DNA of 64,000 nucleotides from Lutibacter maritimus (GCF_900116115.1 NZ_FOZP01000005.1:186001-250000), one strand, 5' to 3'; shown: positions 25,566 to 35,095, numbered from the stretch's first letter. Notes: generated by a model not told the origin, from the letters alone. Program-made: numbers and translations.

Positions 25566-26576
25566 ATGAAATATATTAGCCAAAAAATTATTAACCAGCT
25601 TTTTTTACTACTTGTAATAATTTGTATTGCAGGACTTCTAGTATTTGAAATAGCACCTTATTTGTCTGGAGTTTTGGGTGCAATAACTATTTATGTATTG
25701 TTGCGAAAACCTATGAAGAAACTTGTAAGTAAAGGTTGGAACCCAGTACTTGCTGCCATTGTTTTATTAATATTATCTATAGTTTGCATATTAATACCTA
25801 TTTCTGGAATTATATTAATGATTGGTAATAAAGTTAGTAATTTGGGGAAAAATTCTCAAGAGATTATTAACATTTTAAAAAATCAACTTGAAAAATTAGA
25901 ATATTATTTGGGATTTGATCTAAGTTCACGAATAGATACTTCACAGTTATCCACGTTTGTTTCGGACAAATTACAAAGTGTAGCTGGTAGTACTTTTGAA
26001 ATTGTATTGTCAGTTTTTATAATGTACTTTTTGTTATATTATATGCTTACAAATCGTAGAAAATTGAGAGAAACCCTTTATGAGTATATTCCTTTAGCAG
26101 AAGATAATATAAAAATTATTAGTGAAGATGTTGTTAGTATGGTGCGTTCTAATGCAATAGGTATTCCACTTGTAGCAATAGCTCAAGGTGTAATTGCAAT
26201 TATTGGTTTTTTTATTTTTGGAATTGAAAACCCAGTTTTTTGGTTTGTAATGGTTACTATAGGTTCAATGATTCCTTTTGTAGGAGGAATGCTTGGTATA
26301 ATTCCGGCTTTTATATTAACTTTAGCAAATGGAGACGCGTTTCAGGCCTGGGGAATTTTATTATATGGTATTATAATTGTGGGTTCTACAGATAATTTAA
26401 TTCGACTTTTTTTCTTAAAAAGAATTGACAACGTACATCCTTTAATCACATTAATTGGTGTTATTATTGGGGTGCCATTATTTGGATTTATTGGACTAAT
26501 ATTTGGTCCTTTATTATTAAGTCTTTTTCTACTTATAATTAAAATTTATAAGAATGAGTATGGCGAAAAGATATAG
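25566..26576 (+). CDS. AI-2E family transporter
   Basis: 336 residues with about eight membrane helices. The C-terminal half has 'VSMVRSNAIGIPLVAIAQGV', 'GSMIPFVGGMLGIIPAFIL' and 'HPLITLIGVIIGVPLFGFIG', all diagnostic of the AI-2E/TqsA (UPF0118) family. Members export small molecules or ions; autoinducer transport is established for few. Follows the DUF7218-like gene closely and precedes the ArsC-fold gene by 33 bp, so the three may be one transcript. Confidence 0.92.
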   Translation: MKYISQKIINQLFLLLVIICIAGLLVFEIAPYLSGVLGAITIYVLLRKPMKKLVSKGWNPVLAAIVLLILSIVCILIPISGIILMIGNKVSNLGKNSQEIINILKNQLEKLEYYLGFDLSSRIDTSQLSTFVSDKLQSVAGSTFEIVLSVFIMYFLLYYMLTNRRKLRETLYEYIPLAEDNIKIISEDVVSMVRSNAIGIPLVAIAQGVIAIIGFFIFGIENPVFWFVMVTIGSMIPFVGGMLGIIPAFILTLANGDAFQAWGILLYGIIIVGSTDNLIRLFFLKRIDNVHPLITLIGVIIGVPLFGFIGLIFGPLLLSLFLLIIKIYKNEYGEKI

Positions 26577-26609
26577 ATAAATTATTATTAAAATTATTTT
26601 AAATAAAAA

Positions 26610-26993
26610 ATGGGAGTGATTTCAAAAAACAATCGACAAATTAAATTGTATTATAATTCCAAAACTTCTTTGGGTAAACAAACTATTGCTTACGTTAATG
26701 CATCTGAAAAGAAAATACTTACAATTGATATTTCTAAAACTAAAGTTACAGGTACACAGTGGTTGGAAATTGTAAATAAACTTAATATAGATATTTCTGA
26801 ATTGGTAAATCAAAAACATCCAGATTTTGTTAAAATTTATGGAGATAAAGAAGTGAATTTATCGGAAGATGATTGGTTAAAACTAATTGAAAAAAAACCT
26901 ATAGTTGTAACATATCCAATAGTAATAAACGGAAAGCAATTTTTACAAATAAAAACACCATCCGACTTTGTAAAATATTTAGATCAAGAATAA
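26610..26993 (+). CDS. ArsC/Spx-fold protein without the catalytic cysteine
   Basis: 127 residues resembling the arsenate reductase/Spx thioredoxin fold: 'IKLYYNSKTSLGKQTIAY' at the front, 'TKVTGTQWLEIVNKLNI' in the middle and the conserved end 'VVTYPIVINGKQFLQI'. The position of the ArsC active Cys (normally in a NxxCxxS loop) is taken by 'NSKTSLG', and the protein has no Cys at all. It therefore cannot act as an arsenate reductase and may be a regulator or binding protein like Spx. Fold call is by eye. Confidence 0.7.
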   Translation: MGVISKNNRQIKLYYNSKTSLGKQTIAYVNASEKKILTIDISKTKVTGTQWLEIVNKLNIDISELVNQKHPDFVKIYGDKEVNLSEDDWLKLIEKKPIVVTYPIVINGKQFLQIKTPSDFVKYLDQE

Positions 26994-27057
26994 TACCTAT
27001 GTGTATATTTTAGCTTAAATTACCACTTTATAAGTTATAAAATTATTGTATGCTTTT

Positions 27058-27459
27058 TTATAAATCGGAATTAACCATCCAGTGAACGCCAAATTTATCG
27101 GTGCATCTTCCATACAATGCACCCCAATGTTTTTCATTAAAAGGCTCGTTTATTTGTCCGCCAGAAGAAAGTTCAGTAAATATTTTTTCAGCTTCTTTTG
27201 CATCATTTACATCCACACTCATGTGAATTTTATTTCCATTATTTAAAGGTGTGTCTGGAGCAGCATCATATGCTAAAAAATGTACTCCTTTACCTTTAAC
27301 TTCGGCATGTTGCAGTTTACTTCTATAAGATGTTGGAATGTCCATTTTTGCATCTTCATAAGATATTCTTTTAGTTACTTCTGCATTTAAACATTTGGCG
27401 TAAAAATTAATTGCTTCCTGGCATTCACCAGAAAAGGCTAAATATGGTAGTACTTTCAT
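27058..27459 (-). CDS. VOC family protein (PhnB-like)
   Basis: 133 residues of the glyoxalase/bleomycin-resistance superfamily in the PhnB form: 'PYLAFSGECQEAINFYAKCL', then 'HAEVKGKGVHFLAYDA', 'HMSVDVNDAKEAEKIFTEL' and 'GRCTDKFGVHWMVN'. Such proteins bind a small substrate, often without metal. It is 19 bp downstream of the HPF gene and probably cotranscribed. Substrate unknown. Confidence 0.9.
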   Translation of the reverse strand: MKVLPYLAFSGECQEAINFYAKCLNAEVTKRISYEDAKMDIPTSYRSKLQHAEVKGKGVHFLAYDAAPDTPLNNGNKIHMSVDVNDAKEAEKIFTELSSGGQINEPFNEKHWGALYGRCTDKFGVHWMVNSDL

Positions 27460-27478
27460 TTTCTTATTATTTTATTGA

Positions 27479-27781
27479 TTAATAATTTCTCATTTTTTCT
27501 TTTCTTTTTCTCAGTTGTCTTTCTAGATCGTTTATAGATTCTGAAATTGAACTTTCAAAATTTCCGTGTGAAGCTTCGGCAAACATTCTTGGACCCGGCA
27601 TACTCAATCTAATATAACAAATAAGTCCTGTAGCATCTGAACTGGTATTCTCTTTTTTAAAAAACACATCAGCTCTTAAAATAAAATCATATTTCTCTTT
27701 TAGTTTGTTTAATTTTTCTGCGACAAAATTTTCAAGATGCATACTCGGATTCACATCATGGTATTCATATACAATTTGCAT
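27479..27781 (-). CDS. Ribosome hibernation factor HPF/RaiA family
   Basis: 100 residues, short form. The HPF pattern is visible: 'SMHLENFVAEKLNKLKEKYD', 'ADVFFKKENTSSDATGLICY', 'FAEASHGNFESSISESINDL' and 'ERQLRKRKEKMRNY'. Binds the 30S subunit in stationary phase or stress and blocks translation. It lacks the C-terminal dimerisation domain of long HPF, so by itself it resembles RaiA/short HPF. Fits the stress island. Confidence 0.92.
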   Translation of the reverse strand: MQIVYEYHDVNPSMHLENFVAEKLNKLKEKYDFILRADVFFKKENTSSDATGLICYIRLSMPGPRMFAEASHGNFESSISESINDLERQLRKRKEKMRNY

Positions 27782-28109
27782 AGTTTTAAATTTAAATTAA
27801 TTACTACAATACTAATATTTTTAATCAGGAAGTATTAACTCATTTACTTTATTCATTAACTTAAAAATTAATAAAACAGCTATTTCTTAACTTTTTTGGG
27901 GTTTAATTATATAAGGTGTATGTTATTTTTCTTTTTTAAAATTGAGCAAGGTACCTGTTAAGTAAGTTTTAAAATTAGAATTCAACTGATTACATATCAA
28001 TAATTTATCATATGGATTAATATTTTATTTAAATGAAATACTATTATTTACAAGGCAAAGCTATTTTAGGACTTAAATAGATAATAATAACTTAAAAAAA
28101 AACACAATT
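27782..28109. other. Intergenic region, 328 bp
   Basis: AT-rich DNA between the divergent HPF and CsbD-like genes. I found no gene, hairpin or clear promoter. A TGAT-N5-ATCA at about 27988-28000 has one base too many in the spacer to match the FNR-like boxes. Confidence 0.4.
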
Positions 28110-28337
28110 ATGAAAGATTTAGAAAAATCAAATGTTGGCAATAATAATGGCAACGATAGCGAAATGGAAAAAAAATGGGATTCTATTAAAGACGATTATA
28201 TTAGTAAATATTCTGAATTAAGAAAAGAAGACTTAAGCTATGAAAAAGGTGGAATTAGTGGAATGTTTGAGAGAATAGGAAGAAAAAGAGGAAGAACTCT
28301 TTTACAAATTCAGCACGAAGTTTCTAGCTGGAGATAG
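28110..28337 (+). CDS. CsbD-like stress protein
   Basis: 75 residues, highly charged. After a Asn-rich start, 'KWDSIKDDYISKYSELRKED' and 'GMFERIGRKRGRTLLQIQHE' follow the CsbD layout (compare the canonical member at 39994-40179). Small, soluble, probably helical. Function of CsbD proteins is unknown but they are general-stress markers. First of three consecutive stress genes (28110, 28393, 28856). Confidence 0.75.
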   Translation: MKDLEKSNVGNNNGNDSEMEKKWDSIKDDYISKYSELRKEDLSYEKGGISGMFERIGRKRGRTLLQIQHEVSSWR

Positions 28338-28392
28338 TGCTAGTGAAATCTGAAAAAATATTTAAACAGTAATAAAAATAAAAACTAAAAAA

Positions 28393-28656
28393 ATGTATAA
28401 CAGTAAAATAACCAAAGCAGATAAAGAAATATTAGGTGATAAAGCGGGTAATTTGAGAAATGATGGGGGAGACGATCGGATATTAAAAAACAGAAAAAAT
28501 GAGGTCGATTTTGCTGGTGAAGATTTAGATGTGCCTGGAAGAAAATTACCAAAAAATAAAACTAAAAAAACACTAAATGATGAAGAGAATCAACTTTATA
28601 GTTTAGGAGATGAAGAAAATGAAAATTTAGAACAAGATTATAACAGTACAAAATAA
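28393..28656 (+). CDS. Hypothetical charged, probably disordered protein
   Basis: 87 residues rich in Asp, Glu, Lys and Asn with almost no hydrophobic core. Features: 'KADKEILGDKAGNLRNDGGD' and 'DVPGRKLPKNK', with an acidic tail 'DEENENLEQDY'. I recall similar short proteins beside CsbD genes in Flavobacteria but know of no function. Possibly a hydrophilin-type stress protectant. Confidence 0.65.
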   Translation: MYNSKITKADKEILGDKAGNLRNDGGDDRILKNRKNEVDFAGEDLDVPGRKLPKNKTKKTLNDEENQLYSLGDEENENLEQDYNSTK

Positions 28657-28855
28657 ATATAATTCTGAAATTTTAGATGTAATAAAGTTTATTTCAAATA
28701 ATAATGCTATTTAAAATTTTTATTTTTTGAATTAATAATCAAATCATTTGAATTAATACAAGATATAATATCTATATAATTTTACATCATAAAAGATGTT
28801 AATTGTTTTAGCATCTAAAATAAAATATAAACCAATAATTTTAAATATAAAGATT

Positions 28856-29308
28856 ATGAGTACAACATATAGTGAATTAGTAGGTGAAAAATTAAACACA
28901 TTATTAGAAAAAAGTTATGATGCTGAAAAAGGATATTATAAAGCAGCAGAAAATGCAGACAACATAGGGCTTAAAAGATTTTTTATTAGAAAATCTCAAG
29001 AGCGTAAACAATTTGGAAATGCTTTAAAATCTGAAATTAGAGCATACGGACAAGAAGTTGAAACAGGAGGAAGTGCAACTGGAGCCGCACACCGAGCATG
29101 GATGGATGTTAAATCTTTCTTTGCTGCAGATAACGATGAGTCAATGTTAGAAGCTGCCATTACTGGAGAAAAGGCAGCGGTAGATGATTACGAAGATGTT
29201 TTAAAAGAAATTAACTTGCCACCAAGTACAGCAACATTAATTACAAATCAAGTGAGTCAAATAAAAAGTGATTTAGATACTGTTACACGTTTAGAAGATC
29301 TTTCTTAA
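28856..29308 (+). CDS. PA2169 family ferritin-like four-helix protein
   Basis: 150 residues from the Met at 28856 ('MSTTYSELVGEKLNTLLEKS'); an upstream in-frame Met at 28796 would add 20 residues with no family match. Four helices carry the ferritin-like pattern: 'DAEKGYYKAAENA' with Glu, 'KSQERKQFGNALKSEI', 'AITGEKAAVDDYEDVL' and a final helix. Family DUF2383/PA2169. Metal binding is possible (E/H in helices) but not shown. Common in osmotic and oxidative stress clusters. Confidence 0.9.
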   Translation: MSTTYSELVGEKLNTLLEKSYDAEKGYYKAAENADNIGLKRFFIRKSQERKQFGNALKSEIRAYGQEVETGGSATGAAHRAWMDVKSFFAADNDESMLEAAITGEKAAVDDYEDVLKEINLPPSTATLITNQVSQIKSDLDTVTRLEDLS

Positions 29309-29369
29309 TATGATAAGAAATTTTTAGATTGTTTTAAAAATAAAAGTTGTGAAAAAAAAGAAGGAAAAT

Positions 29370-29399
29370 CCTGCAGGTGTAAAAATTTGCAGGTTTTTT
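29370..29399 (+). terminator. Terminator after PA2169-family gene
   Basis: Stem CCTGCA/TGCAGG (29370-29375 with 29388-29393) followed by six T. The 215 bp from here to the next gene show nothing clear. Confidence 0.75.
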
Positions 29400-29614
29400 A
29401 ACGCTTAATTAATTGTAGTATTTCTTATGTAATTACTTGTATAGTTTATAATTTTGAAATGTAATTATTTGATTAATTTTTATGGTGATATAATACTAAT
29501 GAGTTAATAATTATTGTATTAGTGTTAAGTGTTTAGTAAAATTATAGTCAATTTTGTTGTGTAATGTTAGGACCTATAAACCTCAACTAATTATTAACTT
29601 TAAACAAAAATATT

Positions 29615-29776
29615 ATGTTACGTTGGACAATTACATTTATAATTCTGGCAATAATTGCTGGAGTATTAGGTTTTACTGGTATAGCTGCCGGAGCCGCAAG
29701 TATTGCAAAAATATTATTCTTTATATTTTTAGTATTATTTGTAATCTCATTGATTACGGGTAGACGAAAAGTTTAA
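29615..29776 (+). CDS. DUF1328 (UPF0391) small membrane protein
   Basis: A 53-residue peptide starting [20 protein letters not shown], then '[18 protein letters not shown]' and a basic end GRRKV. This is the exact layout of DUF1328: two helices around a Gly/Ala turn. Function unknown, widely stress-linked. A longer reading frame that overlaps it in another phase (29554-29763) lacks any family feature and was dismissed. Confidence 0.9.
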   Translation: MLRWTITFIILAIIAGVLGFTGIAAGAASIAKILFFIFLVLFVISLITGRRKV

Positions 29777-29865
29777 AAAGAAAGGAAATATGCACAAAAA
29801 ACATTTGTACTACAATTTTTTTGCTAAAACTAATCATTTTAGCGTAGTTAAAATTAAGAGATTTT

Positions 29866-29896
29866 AAACGAGTATTTTTAATTAAAATACTCGTTT
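29866..29896 (+). terminator. Terminator after DUF1328 gene
   Basis: A perfect 13-bp stem (29866-29878 with 29884-29896, AAACGAGTATTTT) ending in TTTT. The 350 bp that follow up to the response regulator hold no gene that I can see. Confidence 0.8.
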
Positions 29897-30244
29897 TGTT
29901 ATTAATTATATACGAATCTAACTATTTTAATCCTTTTTTTTCTTCAATTATAACTAGTATGTTTTCAGCTATATACAAATCAACTTTTTTACATGTCTAA
30001 TTTTTATTCAAAAAAATCATCTTTAGTAAGCATAATATTGTATTTTTGAAAAAATAGTAGGTTAAATTAAAATAAATTGCAATAACTTATTTAACGTTGA
30101 TTTAAATTGCTTATAGGCTTAATTACAGCGTGTTGCAAACTTGTTAACATGGTTTTTGAAAGAAGTATTGTATAAGCCATTACTCTTAAAAATATTTATA
30201 ATACGTAATATAGAATTGATTATAAAATTGTATAATTTATTTTT

Positions 30245-30688
30245 ATGAACATAAACAAATTGAACGTTTTACTCGCTGATGATGATGAAGACGACAGATG
30301 GTTGTTTGAGCAAGCTCTTAACGACATAAAAATTAAAACCAATCTTTCTTTATTTAAAAATGGGAAAGAATTGATGGATTATTTATTGCAAATTGATATT
30401 AAACCACATCTTATATTTTTAGATTTAAACATGCCTATCAAAAACGGAATGGAATGTTTATTAGAAATGAAACAAGATGCCAATCTTAAAAATATACCTG
30501 TGGCTATTTATTCAACATCTTCATCAGAAAAAGATATTGAAAATACATTTATAAGCGGAGCTAATATCTATATTAATAAACCATCTAATTTTGATAAATT
30601 AAAAGAAGTAATTGAAAAAGTATTACAACTTAACTGGCAATATCAAACATCAAATTTAAACAAGGATAATTTTTTATTTAGAATTTAA
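30245..30688 (+). CDS. Single-domain response regulator (Rcp1-like)
   Basis: 147 residues, receiver domain only: acidic pocket D12-D14, phospho-acceptor D60 ('LIFLDLNMP'), 'STSS' switch residues and 'NKPSN' with the conserved Lys. No output domain, so it probably relays phosphate or binds a partner. It starts 5 nt before the PAS kinase gene (30694), its likely partner, as in cyanobacterial and Bacteroidota Rcp1/phytochrome-type pairs. Confidence 0.93.
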   Translation: MNINKLNVLLADDDEDDRWLFEQALNDIKIKTNLSLFKNGKELMDYLLQIDIKPHLIFLDLNMPIKNGMECLLEMKQDANLKNIPVAIYSTSSSEKDIENTFISGANIYINKPSNFDKLKEVIEKVLQLNWQYQTSNLNKDNFLFRI

Positions 30689-30693
30689 ACAAA

Positions 30694-32862
30694 ATGGATT
30701 TTAGGAGAATAATATCTTCAACAAAATCAAATAAAATTGTATTGGCAGTTGCCATTGCTTTTCTATTGATGCTTTCTAGTGTGTCATATAAGCAGATAAG
30801 CAATATGCAAAAATCTGCAAATCTAGTGGCCGTTTCGCTCAAGATTGATACAGAAATTAATAATTTGTTTTCTAAATTTAGTTTAATTGAAGCTGCTGAA
30901 TATAAGTCTATAATTTTAAAAAATTCTGCATATAATGAAACCTACAAATATTATATTCAACTAACAGAAAATTCACTTTCAAAACTCTCTCAACTTACTA
31001 GCAATATTCCAAAACAACAACATTATTTAGACACTATTAGGCAATGGAGAGATAGTTTAGACATTTCAGTTACTAAACTGAACGCGTACCAAAACAGACT
31101 TTTGGAAGATAGAGATTCTTTAATTACAAAAGAAGTAAATAATGTGGCCTCCATTATGCAAAAATTAAAGCAGGCAAGGCTTGATATGACTCAAATAAAA
31201 GAGGCATTAATTAAGCAACGGATGGAAGATTACACTACAGAAACTTTTTTTACACCTATAATATCGTTGTTATTAGTGCTTTTTTCATTAGTAGGTTTTG
31301 TTTTAGCTTTTATAAAAATTAATAAAGACCATGAAAAATTAATAAAAACACAAGCGTATGTTGATAATATTATTAGCAGTAGTAATAATGCAATTACTTA
31401 TTTGGAACCAATTCTATCAACAGATAATAAAATAACAGATTTTACAATAAGTTATGTAAGCAATAAAATAGAAGAGAATACAGGTTTAAAAGCGTCAGAA
31501 GTTACTGGAAAAACAATTTCTGAAGTATTTCCTTCAATTATGACAAATGGTGTTTTTGATATTTATATTAAATGTATTGAAACAGGTAAAACTCAAACAT
31601 ATGAGCGATGTTATAATTTAATGAACCAAGAAAAATGGTTTAAAAGTATTGCTACAAAATTAGAAACAGGAGTTAATGTTACAACTATTGAGGTTACTAA
31701 AGATAAACGTAATAACGAAAATTTAAAAAATTTAAATGAACGTTTATATATTAAAAATACCATTTTAAATAATGCTGAAGTGGTGGCTAAAATTGGAAGT
31801 TTTAGTAGGTATCCAGAAACTGGTATTATTGAAATGTCTGATAACTTATACAGAATGCTTGGTTGTAAACCAAACGAGTTTGAAGCAAGTTTAGAAAATT
31901 ATATGTCATTTATTCATCCAGATGATTTAATGAAATTTAGTAAAGCTGCCGATAGAAATTTAAAATCAGAGAAATTAAAAGAAACATACTATAGAGTAGT
32001 TACCAATAAAGATCAAATAAAACACTTTAAGTCTTCTACAGTATTAATAATGGAAGATGGAAAGAAAAAAGAGGTAGGCGTAGTACAAGATATTAGTGAG
32101 AGCATAAAAAAAGATAAAAAATTAAAAAATAGAAATAAAGCCTTAAAACGTTCAAATGCTGAATTAGAATCATTTAACCGAGTTGTAAGTCATGATTTAC
32201 AAGAACCCTTGCGTAAAATTCAAATGTTTATTTCAATGTTATCAAATGAAGCAAAGGAAAAATTATCTGAAAGAAGTATCGCTTATTTTGATAAAATTGA
32301 TAATTCAGCAGGCAGAATGCAAATGCTAATTAAAAATTTATTGAACTATTCTAGAATAGATAGTTCACACGCTAATTTTGAAATAATTGATTTAAATAAA
32401 AAACTTGATAAAGTAGAAAATAATCTTTCCGATAGAATACTAGAAGCAGATGTTGAAATTATAAAAAGCAACTTACCTACCATTAAAGGAATTCCTTTTC
32501 AAATGGAACAATTATTTAATAATTTAGTTTCAAATTCCATAAAATATAGAAATTTAAATAAAAAATCTATAATTCATATAGATGCATCTGTAGTATCTAA
32601 AGATCAAATTAATGCTGAGTTTATTAAAACACATAAAAATTATTACGAAATTATATTTAGTGATAATGGAATTGGGTTTGAACAAGAAAATGCAAAAAAG
32701 ATATTCAATATTTTTGAAAGACTGCATCAAAATACAGAATATACAGGAACAGGAATTGGTCTTGCAATTTGTAAAAAAATAGTTGAAAATCATCACGGTT
32801 TTATCCAAGCTATAGGAGAACCAAATAAAGGTGCTACTTTTTATATATACTTACCAATATAA
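30694..32862 (+). CDS. Membrane hybrid-type sensor histidine kinase with CHASE3-like and PAS domains
   Basis: 722 residues. Membrane helix about 15-31, a periplasmic CHASE3-like helical domain (35-185), second membrane helix about 187-207, one PAS domain (about 215-335), a second PAS_3-type domain (about 350-470, 'FSRYPETGIIEMSDNLYRML'), HisKA with 'VVSHDLQEPLRKI', then ATPase N-box 'NLVSNSIKYRN', G1 'DNGIGF' and G2 'GTGIGLAI'. The H-box SHDLQEPL is typical of phytochrome-like kinases that signal to Rcp1-type regulators, which matches the gene in front. No receiver domain of its own. Signal unknown. Confidence 0.92.
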   Translation: MDFRRIISSTKSNKIVLAVAIAFLLMLSSVSYKQISNMQKSANLVAVSLKIDTEINNLFSKFSLIEAAEYKSIILKNSAYNETYKYYIQLTENSLSKLSQLTSNIPKQQHYLDTIRQWRDSLDISVTKLNAYQNRLLEDRDSLITKEVNNVASIMQKLKQARLDMTQIKEALIKQRMEDYTTETFFTPIISLLLVLFSLVGFVLAFIKINKDHEKLIKTQAYVDNIISSSNNAITYLEPILSTDNKITDFTISYVSNKIEENTGLKASEVTGKTISEVFPSIMTNGVFDIYIKCIETGKTQTYERCYNLMNQEKWFKSIATKLETGVNVTTIEVTKDKRNNENLKNLNERLYIKNTILNNAEVVAKIGSFSRYPETGIIEMSDNLYRMLGCKPNEFEASLENYMSFIHPDDLMKFSKAADRNLKSEKLKETYYRVVTNKDQIKHFKSSTVLIMEDGKKKEVGVVQDISESIKKDKKLKNRNKALKRSNAELESFNRVVSHDLQEPLRKIQMFISMLSNEAKEKLSERSIAYFDKIDNSAGRMQMLIKNLLNYSRIDSSHANFEIIDLNKKLDKVENNLSDRILEADVEIIKSNLPTIKGIPFQMEQLFNNLVSNSIKYRNLNKKSIIHIDASVVSKDQINAEFIKTHKNYYEIIFSDNGIGFEQENAKKIFNIFERLHQNTEYTGTGIGLAICKKIVENHHGFIQAIGEPNKGATFYIYLPI

Positions 32863-33353
32863 AAACATATTTTACTATCAGTAAAAAAGCTTTACATACG
32901 TTATGGTTCCTAATTTTTTTGTAAATTATTGATATTCAAATAATTGTTTTATTTTTTATTCATATCTATAATTAATACTTTCCTCTAAAAATTAAAATGA
33001 TACACTAATTGCTTAAAACAAGTTAATTTTAAGTTGTTTTATGCGCTTTTTCTGCACAAACTAATAATTATATAACAAAAACAAATAATTGTGTAAAGCT
33101 ATCGGCTGCTTAATATTAGATATTTGTAATGTGAAATTTAAGTAACAATGTATAGTATTTAAAAAACCATTTTAGCCAATATAAAATTTAAGTTTTAAAC
33201 ATTTTGTTAGCATAAAGGTTTTAGAAAATTAACTAAATGGAGTTTTAAAGCTAACATAAAGTAAAACTATTTAGGTTTCAATTAATAAATAAAAGTTTTT
33301 AATTAAATGATAAAGTTAAAAAAATTAAAACTAATAAAGCCAAACACTTAAAT
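32863..33353. other. Intergenic region, 491 bp
   Basis: Holds the weak direct repeat and minus-7-like box described at 33067-33126; the remainder shows no gene, terminator or other repeat. Confidence 0.45.
33067..33126 (+). promoter_or_regulatory. Possible promoter with 21-bp-spaced half-sites
   Basis: ATTATATAACAA (33067-33078) and ATTGTGTAAAGC (33088-33099) are 21 bp apart, and a near-consensus minus-7 element GATATTTG (33119-33126) starts 20 bp after the second. The spacing equals that at 20068-20127. The second half-site matches poorly, so this could be chance. Confidence 0.3.
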
Positions 33354-33500
33354 ATGTCTAAATTTTTATATGGCATAGCAATTTTATTTTTAATAGTATG
33401 GGCCATTGGCTTTTTTCTATTTGGCTTGGGTTTAATTATACACCTTGCATTATTAGCTGGGGTTATAGCAGTTATTATTAAATTAATTAAGGAGGAGTAA
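33354..33500 (+). CDS. lmo0937-type small membrane protein
   Basis: A 48-residue peptide, MSKFLYGIAILFLIVWAIGF at the start, then 'GLGLIIHLALLAGVIAVI' and KEE at the end. Same two-helix plan as the members at 21397 and 34631, with the shared 'W-xxG-F...HLALL' pattern. A GGAGG run lies at its own 3' end, just before the AraC gene. Followed 34 bp later by that AraC gene, probably one transcript. Confidence 0.8.
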   Translation: MSKFLYGIAILFLIVWAIGFFLFGLGLIIHLALLAGVIAVIIKLIKEE

Positions 33501-33534
33501 AGAATTTAATGTTTAAAAACTACAGCAAACTATC

Positions 33535-34560
33535 ATGAAAACAATATATATAAGAACAACTAAAATAGATCAAATTTTTAACAAACTTAGCTCAAGTTTT
33601 GGAGGAAATTTAGAAGTGCTTTCTAATGAGTTTAAATTAGCGTTAAATGATAATGTAGGAAAAGGTATTATTAATGGTATTACTTTTAAAAATGGTATCT
33701 CATATTTAGAATTCGATGTAACTTTAAATGAAACGTTAATATTAAGTCTGTATTCAACAAAAAGATTACCTATATATTTTGCGTATTGTACAAAAGGAAG
33801 TTTAGCGCATAGATTTGGAGATAGTGATCAGGAGCATGTGCTAAATAAATTTCAAACAGGGATATTAGCTAGTAAAAGAGCAGAGGAAAGTATATTAACT
33901 TTTAAAAAAGATGAACCTACTAGAATATCATTAATAGTTGTAAATACCATGATTTCTGAAAATGTTGAAGGTTTTAGTTTAAACCAAAAATTAAGAAATG
34001 CTTTTTTTGAAAATGATACGAAAGAGAGTGCTGTTTATATAGGTTCACACAATTTAAAAATCAGTGAAAAAATTAAAGAGCTAAATGCTATAAAACATAC
34101 TGGTATTGTTAGAAACTTGATGATGAAGGGAATTGTACATCTAATTTTAGCTATGGAAGTACAACAACGTGCAGATGATTTAAATAGATTAAACAATACC
34201 ACTGGATCTTTAACAAAAAAAGAATTAGAAACTGTAAAAGAATTTTCAGAGTTTATTGTTAACTATCCTGAAAACAACTTTACACTAAAATTTTTGAGCA
34301 GAAAATCAGGGCTTTCAGCCAATAAATTACAAGAAGGTTTTAAAATATTGCACAACAGAACTGTGAGAGATTTTATTATTAATGAAAGAATGAAAAAGTC
34401 TGAAGAGCTTATTAGAACTACCGATTTAAATATTTCAGAAATTGTATATAGTATTGGATTTACAAGTAGAAGTTATTTCTCAAAAATATTTAAACAAAAA
34501 TATAATTGTAGTCCAAAATTTTATAAAGACAGTCAAAATTCGTTAGCTGCAACAGCATAA
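33535..34560 (+). CDS. AraC family transcriptional regulator
   Basis: 341 residues. An N-terminal beta-rich sensory domain (1-190; 'PIYFAYCTKGSLAHRFGD') is followed by AraC-type double helix-turn-helix at about 240-335: 'FTLKFLSRKSGLSANKLQEG' and 'LNISEIVYSIGFTSRSYFSK', ending in 'KYNCSPKFYK'. Flanked by two lmo0937-type membrane peptides (33354 and 34631), which suggests it controls or is controlled with them. Ligand unknown. Confidence 0.92.
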   Translation: MKTIYIRTTKIDQIFNKLSSSFGGNLEVLSNEFKLALNDNVGKGIINGITFKNGISYLEFDVTLNETLILSLYSTKRLPIYFAYCTKGSLAHRFGDSDQEHVLNKFQTGILASKRAEESILTFKKDEPTRISLIVVNTMISENVEGFSLNQKLRNAFFENDTKESAVYIGSHNLKISEKIKELNAIKHTGIVRNLMMKGIVHLILAMEVQQRADDLNRLNNTTGSLTKKELETVKEFSEFIVNYPENNFTLKFLSRKSGLSANKLQEGFKILHNRTVRDFIINERMKKSEELIRTTDLNISEIVYSIGFTSRSYFSKIFKQKYNCSPKFYKDSQNSLAATA

Positions 34561-34591
34561 ATATACATCACTTTAACCCATGAGAAACTAG

Positions 34592-34801
<210 letters not shown>

Positions 34802-34820
34802 TTTTTTTTTAAAAAAATAA

Positions 34821-34861
34821 AAAACGTATCTGTCTAGCTTAATTTTTAGAAGATGCGTTTT
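34821..34861 (+). terminator. Terminator after lmo0937-type gene
   Basis: Stem AAAACGTATCT/AGATGCGTTTT (34821-34831 with 34851-34861, one G-T pair) running into T. DNA from here to 35056 shows nothing notable. Confidence 0.65.
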
Positions 34862-35056
34862 TATATGTTATAGCATTTATAAAAAAGAAATAGATTTTCC
34901 TTAATTAATGCCAATATGCTTAATTTCATTCAACAAAAAATTAGTGTAATAGCTTACATGATTTCAATTAGTATTAAAATTGATTGAGTTAAAAATATTA
35001 GATCTTCTTGTTTAAATTGTAGAAAACAATAACAACATTTTTAAACGCAATAAATT

Positions 35057-35095
35057 TTTAAACCTATAATAGTGTTAAACCTTTATAGGTTTAAA
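35057..35095 (+). promoter_or_regulatory. Candidate operator of the nitroreductase gene
   Basis: A perfect 13-bp inverted repeat (35057-35069 with 35083-35095). It contains three copies of one half-site: TTAAACCT at 35058-35065 and 35075-35082, and its complement at 35088-35095; the last two form the palindrome TTAAACCT-N5-AGGTTTAA. Located 56 bp before the start codon. Binding protein unknown. Confidence 0.5.

Noticed and set aside
27988-28000. TGAT-TACAT-ATCA as a further FNR-like box
   Set aside because: Spacer is five bases, not four, and no minus-7 element lies at the fixed distance seen for the other boxes.
29554-29763. Reading frame of 69 codons overlapping the DUF1328 gene
   Set aside because: Different frame from the clear DUF1328 peptide; Cys/Tyr/Asn-rich composition typical of a shadow frame.
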